A DNA stretch of 64,000 bases, from positions 11,099-75,098 of the forward strand of contig CAYQPF010000007.1 of the NCBI GenBank assembly GCA_964419225.1. The letters are read 5' to 3'. The position numbers were made by a program, and so were the translations under genes. Under the pieces are notes generated by a model. That model ran no database searches and was not told the origin of the DNA. It saw nothing but the letters and a program-made list of their open reading frames with translations. This document shows, piece after piece, positions 62,692 to 64,000 of this stretch (the first letter of the stretch is position 1; each line of letters opens with the position of its first letter). The stretch comes from CAYQPF01 sp964419225. GTDB taxonomy: Bacteria; Cloacimonadota; Cloacimonadia; Cloacimonadales; CAYQPF01.

Positions 62692-64000
62692 CTATTCTTC
62701 CTTCAGCTTCAGCATTTCTTCTGCGTTGCGTTCTCTCATATAAAGAGCACCGGAGAAACATTTCTGCACACAAATTGAGCAGCCGATACATTTGGAAGGA
62801 TCTGTCTGAGGAACTTTATCTTTATTGAGTGTAATAGCCAAATATGGGCATCTGGTACAGTTACCGCAATGTTCACAGATATCTTTCTGCACAGCAGAAA
62901 TTTTCTTGATCGGGGTTAGTTCCATGAACCCGGTTACAGGGTTGGGTAAAGCATATCCGATCAGTTCACTCACAGAACTGATTCCTCTTTCCTGCAATAA
63001 ATAACTTAACCCGGAATGTAACTCCTCAATAATATTATAACCGTATTTCATGGCTACTGTACAGAACTGGACAGTCTTCGCACCTAAAGCCAGAAAATCT
63101 GCTGCAGATTTATAATCCATCGGTCCGCCATTACCGGAAACAGTCACACCCATCGCCGAGACATTAGCCAAGGTCAGGTTACTGATAGGAATTACACCTT
63201 CACCGGACATACCAACAATAATACCTTCTTCCCAGGTTTCTTTTTCACCCTTGCGGAAAGAAAGAGTTGGGAAGGTATTTGCCAGAGTAACGCCGGCCTT
63301 CTTGTTTGGATACTTGGCAAAGACTTCTTTAATGGCAGCAACGATTGGATAGATGGCAGTTACGGCACCGGTAAGCTTGAACAATTTGGGAATTTCAGGA
63401 TCACTCACTTCCATGACCCAGTCGATAATGGTAGCAGTCAATTCCGGATCCTGGGAAACGATATCACCCTTGGTTCCATCACCACCCTGCGGGCAGGACA
63501 GACTGTATTCGATACCCATGACACCTGCTTTTTCCAGTTTAAGAGTATTATGCTGCCAGCCTTTTTTATCTTCGGCATCGTTTCCTGTGACAGGCCCGCC
63601 GGTTGAGGCCAGGGTCAGTCTGTCAGGGAATTCTTCTATAAGTTGTTTGATCTCAGCACATACTCTGTCGAGAGAATGACCAGAAACATTATCACAATTA
63701 GCGTAAGTGTTTTCAGTGAAGGCAAACATATATTCGCCGGGAATATGAATGGGAATACCATCGAAGGCTGTCTTCATGATTCCGCCGGCCCAGCCTGCTT
63801 CATAAGCCTTCTTCATCTGCTCATAACCGTCTGAAGGAGGAGCTGCTGACAACAGGAAAGGAGATATTATTTTACGGCCGAAGAAATCGGTACTCAGGTC
63901 AACAGGGATCAAGTTGCGACCATGCAAAATCTCTTTGCTCTTTACATGCTTGGCAAATTTGGGTATAGGCTTTTTAGCGAGGTAGGCCAATACTTCCAGA
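62692..64000 (-). CDS. preA: PreA-like NAD-dependent dihydropyrimidine dehydrogenase subunit (5' end outside window)
   Basis: At least 435 codons. The frame is open to the window edge; a TTG at 63990 is possible but has no good ribosome site, so the true start probably lies beyond 64000. The N-terminal part is a dihydroorotate-dehydrogenase-like FMN barrel (DFFGRKIISPFLLSAAPPSD, IEYSLSCPQGGDGTKGDIVS, VSGNGGPMDYKSAADFLALG). The C-terminus is a two-cluster ferredoxin domain: CEHCGNCTRCP and CIGCSICVQKCFSGAL. This matches PreA, which with PreT reduces uracil and thymine. A partner PreT is not in the window. Other DHOD-ferredoxin oxidoreductases are possible. Confidence 0.87.
   Translation of the reverse strand, partial: LEVLAYLAKKPIPKFAKHVKSKEILHGRNLIPVDLSTDFFGRKIISPFLLSAAPPSDGYEQMKKAYEAGWAGGIMKTAFDGIPIHIPGEYMFAFTENTYANCDNVSGHSLDRVCAEIKQLIEEFPDRLTLASTGGPVTGNDAEDKKGWQHNTLKLEKAGVMGIEYSLSCPQGGDGTKGDIVSQDPELTATIIDWVMEVSDPEIPKLFKLTGAVTAIYPIVAAIKEVFAKYPNKKAGVTLANTFPTLSFRKGEKETWEEGIIVGMSGEGVIPISNLTLANVSAMGVTVSGNGGPMDYKSAADFLALGAKTVQFCTVAMKYGYNIIEELHSGLSYLLQERGISSVSELIGYALPNPVTGFMELTPIKKISAVQKDICEHCGNCTRCPYLAITLNKDKVPQTDPSKCIGCSICVQKCFSGALYMRERNAEEMLKLKEE

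Overview
The window is AT-rich chromosomal DNA from a Gram-negative, probably anaerobic bacterium of the FCB superphylum. My best guess is a Cloacimonadota (WWE1) lineage. The grounds are eight secreted proteins ending in the same FlgD-like sorting domain (YPNPFNP near its start, ending in LK-stop), an LptD outer-membrane protein, LVIVD and Reg_prop propellers, a C25 (gingipain-type) peptidase, and fermentative enzymes (thiolase, class III aminotransferase, PreA-like dehydrogenase). The taxonomic call is inference.

Layout. 1-323 is the N-terminal part of a TetR regulator with two operator-like palindromes over its own promoter. 637-10667 (minus) is a run of four secreted proteins, three of them 14-blade Reg_prop propellers with nearly interchangeable 3' ends. 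11133-19794 (plus) holds housekeeping and surface genes: Nudix, valS, a DUF1232 membrane protein, an M55 aminopeptidase, rdgB, a small membrane protein, a C25 peptidase and a ferritin-like protein. 19864-23583 (minus) is an overlapping lptD-gmhB-ttcA-like operon. A class III aminotransferase and an ABC permease/lipoprotein pair follow. 26670-39941 (minus) encodes a 4423-residue surface protein made of 14 pairs of Ig-like domains in a ~710-residue super-repeat. Then come phosphomannomutase, a FliA/WhiG-type sigma factor, a thiolase and Hsp33, with REP-like palindromes between them.

45133-54849 is a second surface-protein cluster: an LVIVD propeller, two paralogous FadL-like outer-membrane barrels, another 14-blade Reg_prop protein, and a tandemly duplicated DUF4810-DUF799 lipoprotein pair with a barrel gene in the position usually held by CsgG.

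55269-62522 looks like an accessory or defence island. It has a decayed DUF234-type ATPase pseudogene, then a two-gene unit: a SLATT-like two-transmembrane protein with a PEGA-like tail, and a 1618-residue HD-NACHT-helical repeat protein. The window ends inside a PreA-like dihydropyrimidine dehydrogenase gene.

Two candidates stand out for an undescribed system. One is the SLATT plus HD-NACHT pair, a likely STAND-type immune module with a membrane partner. The other is the barrel plus duplicated DUF4810/DUF799 operon, a possible outer-membrane assembly without CsgG. No tRNA, rRNA, CRISPR array or transposase was seen.
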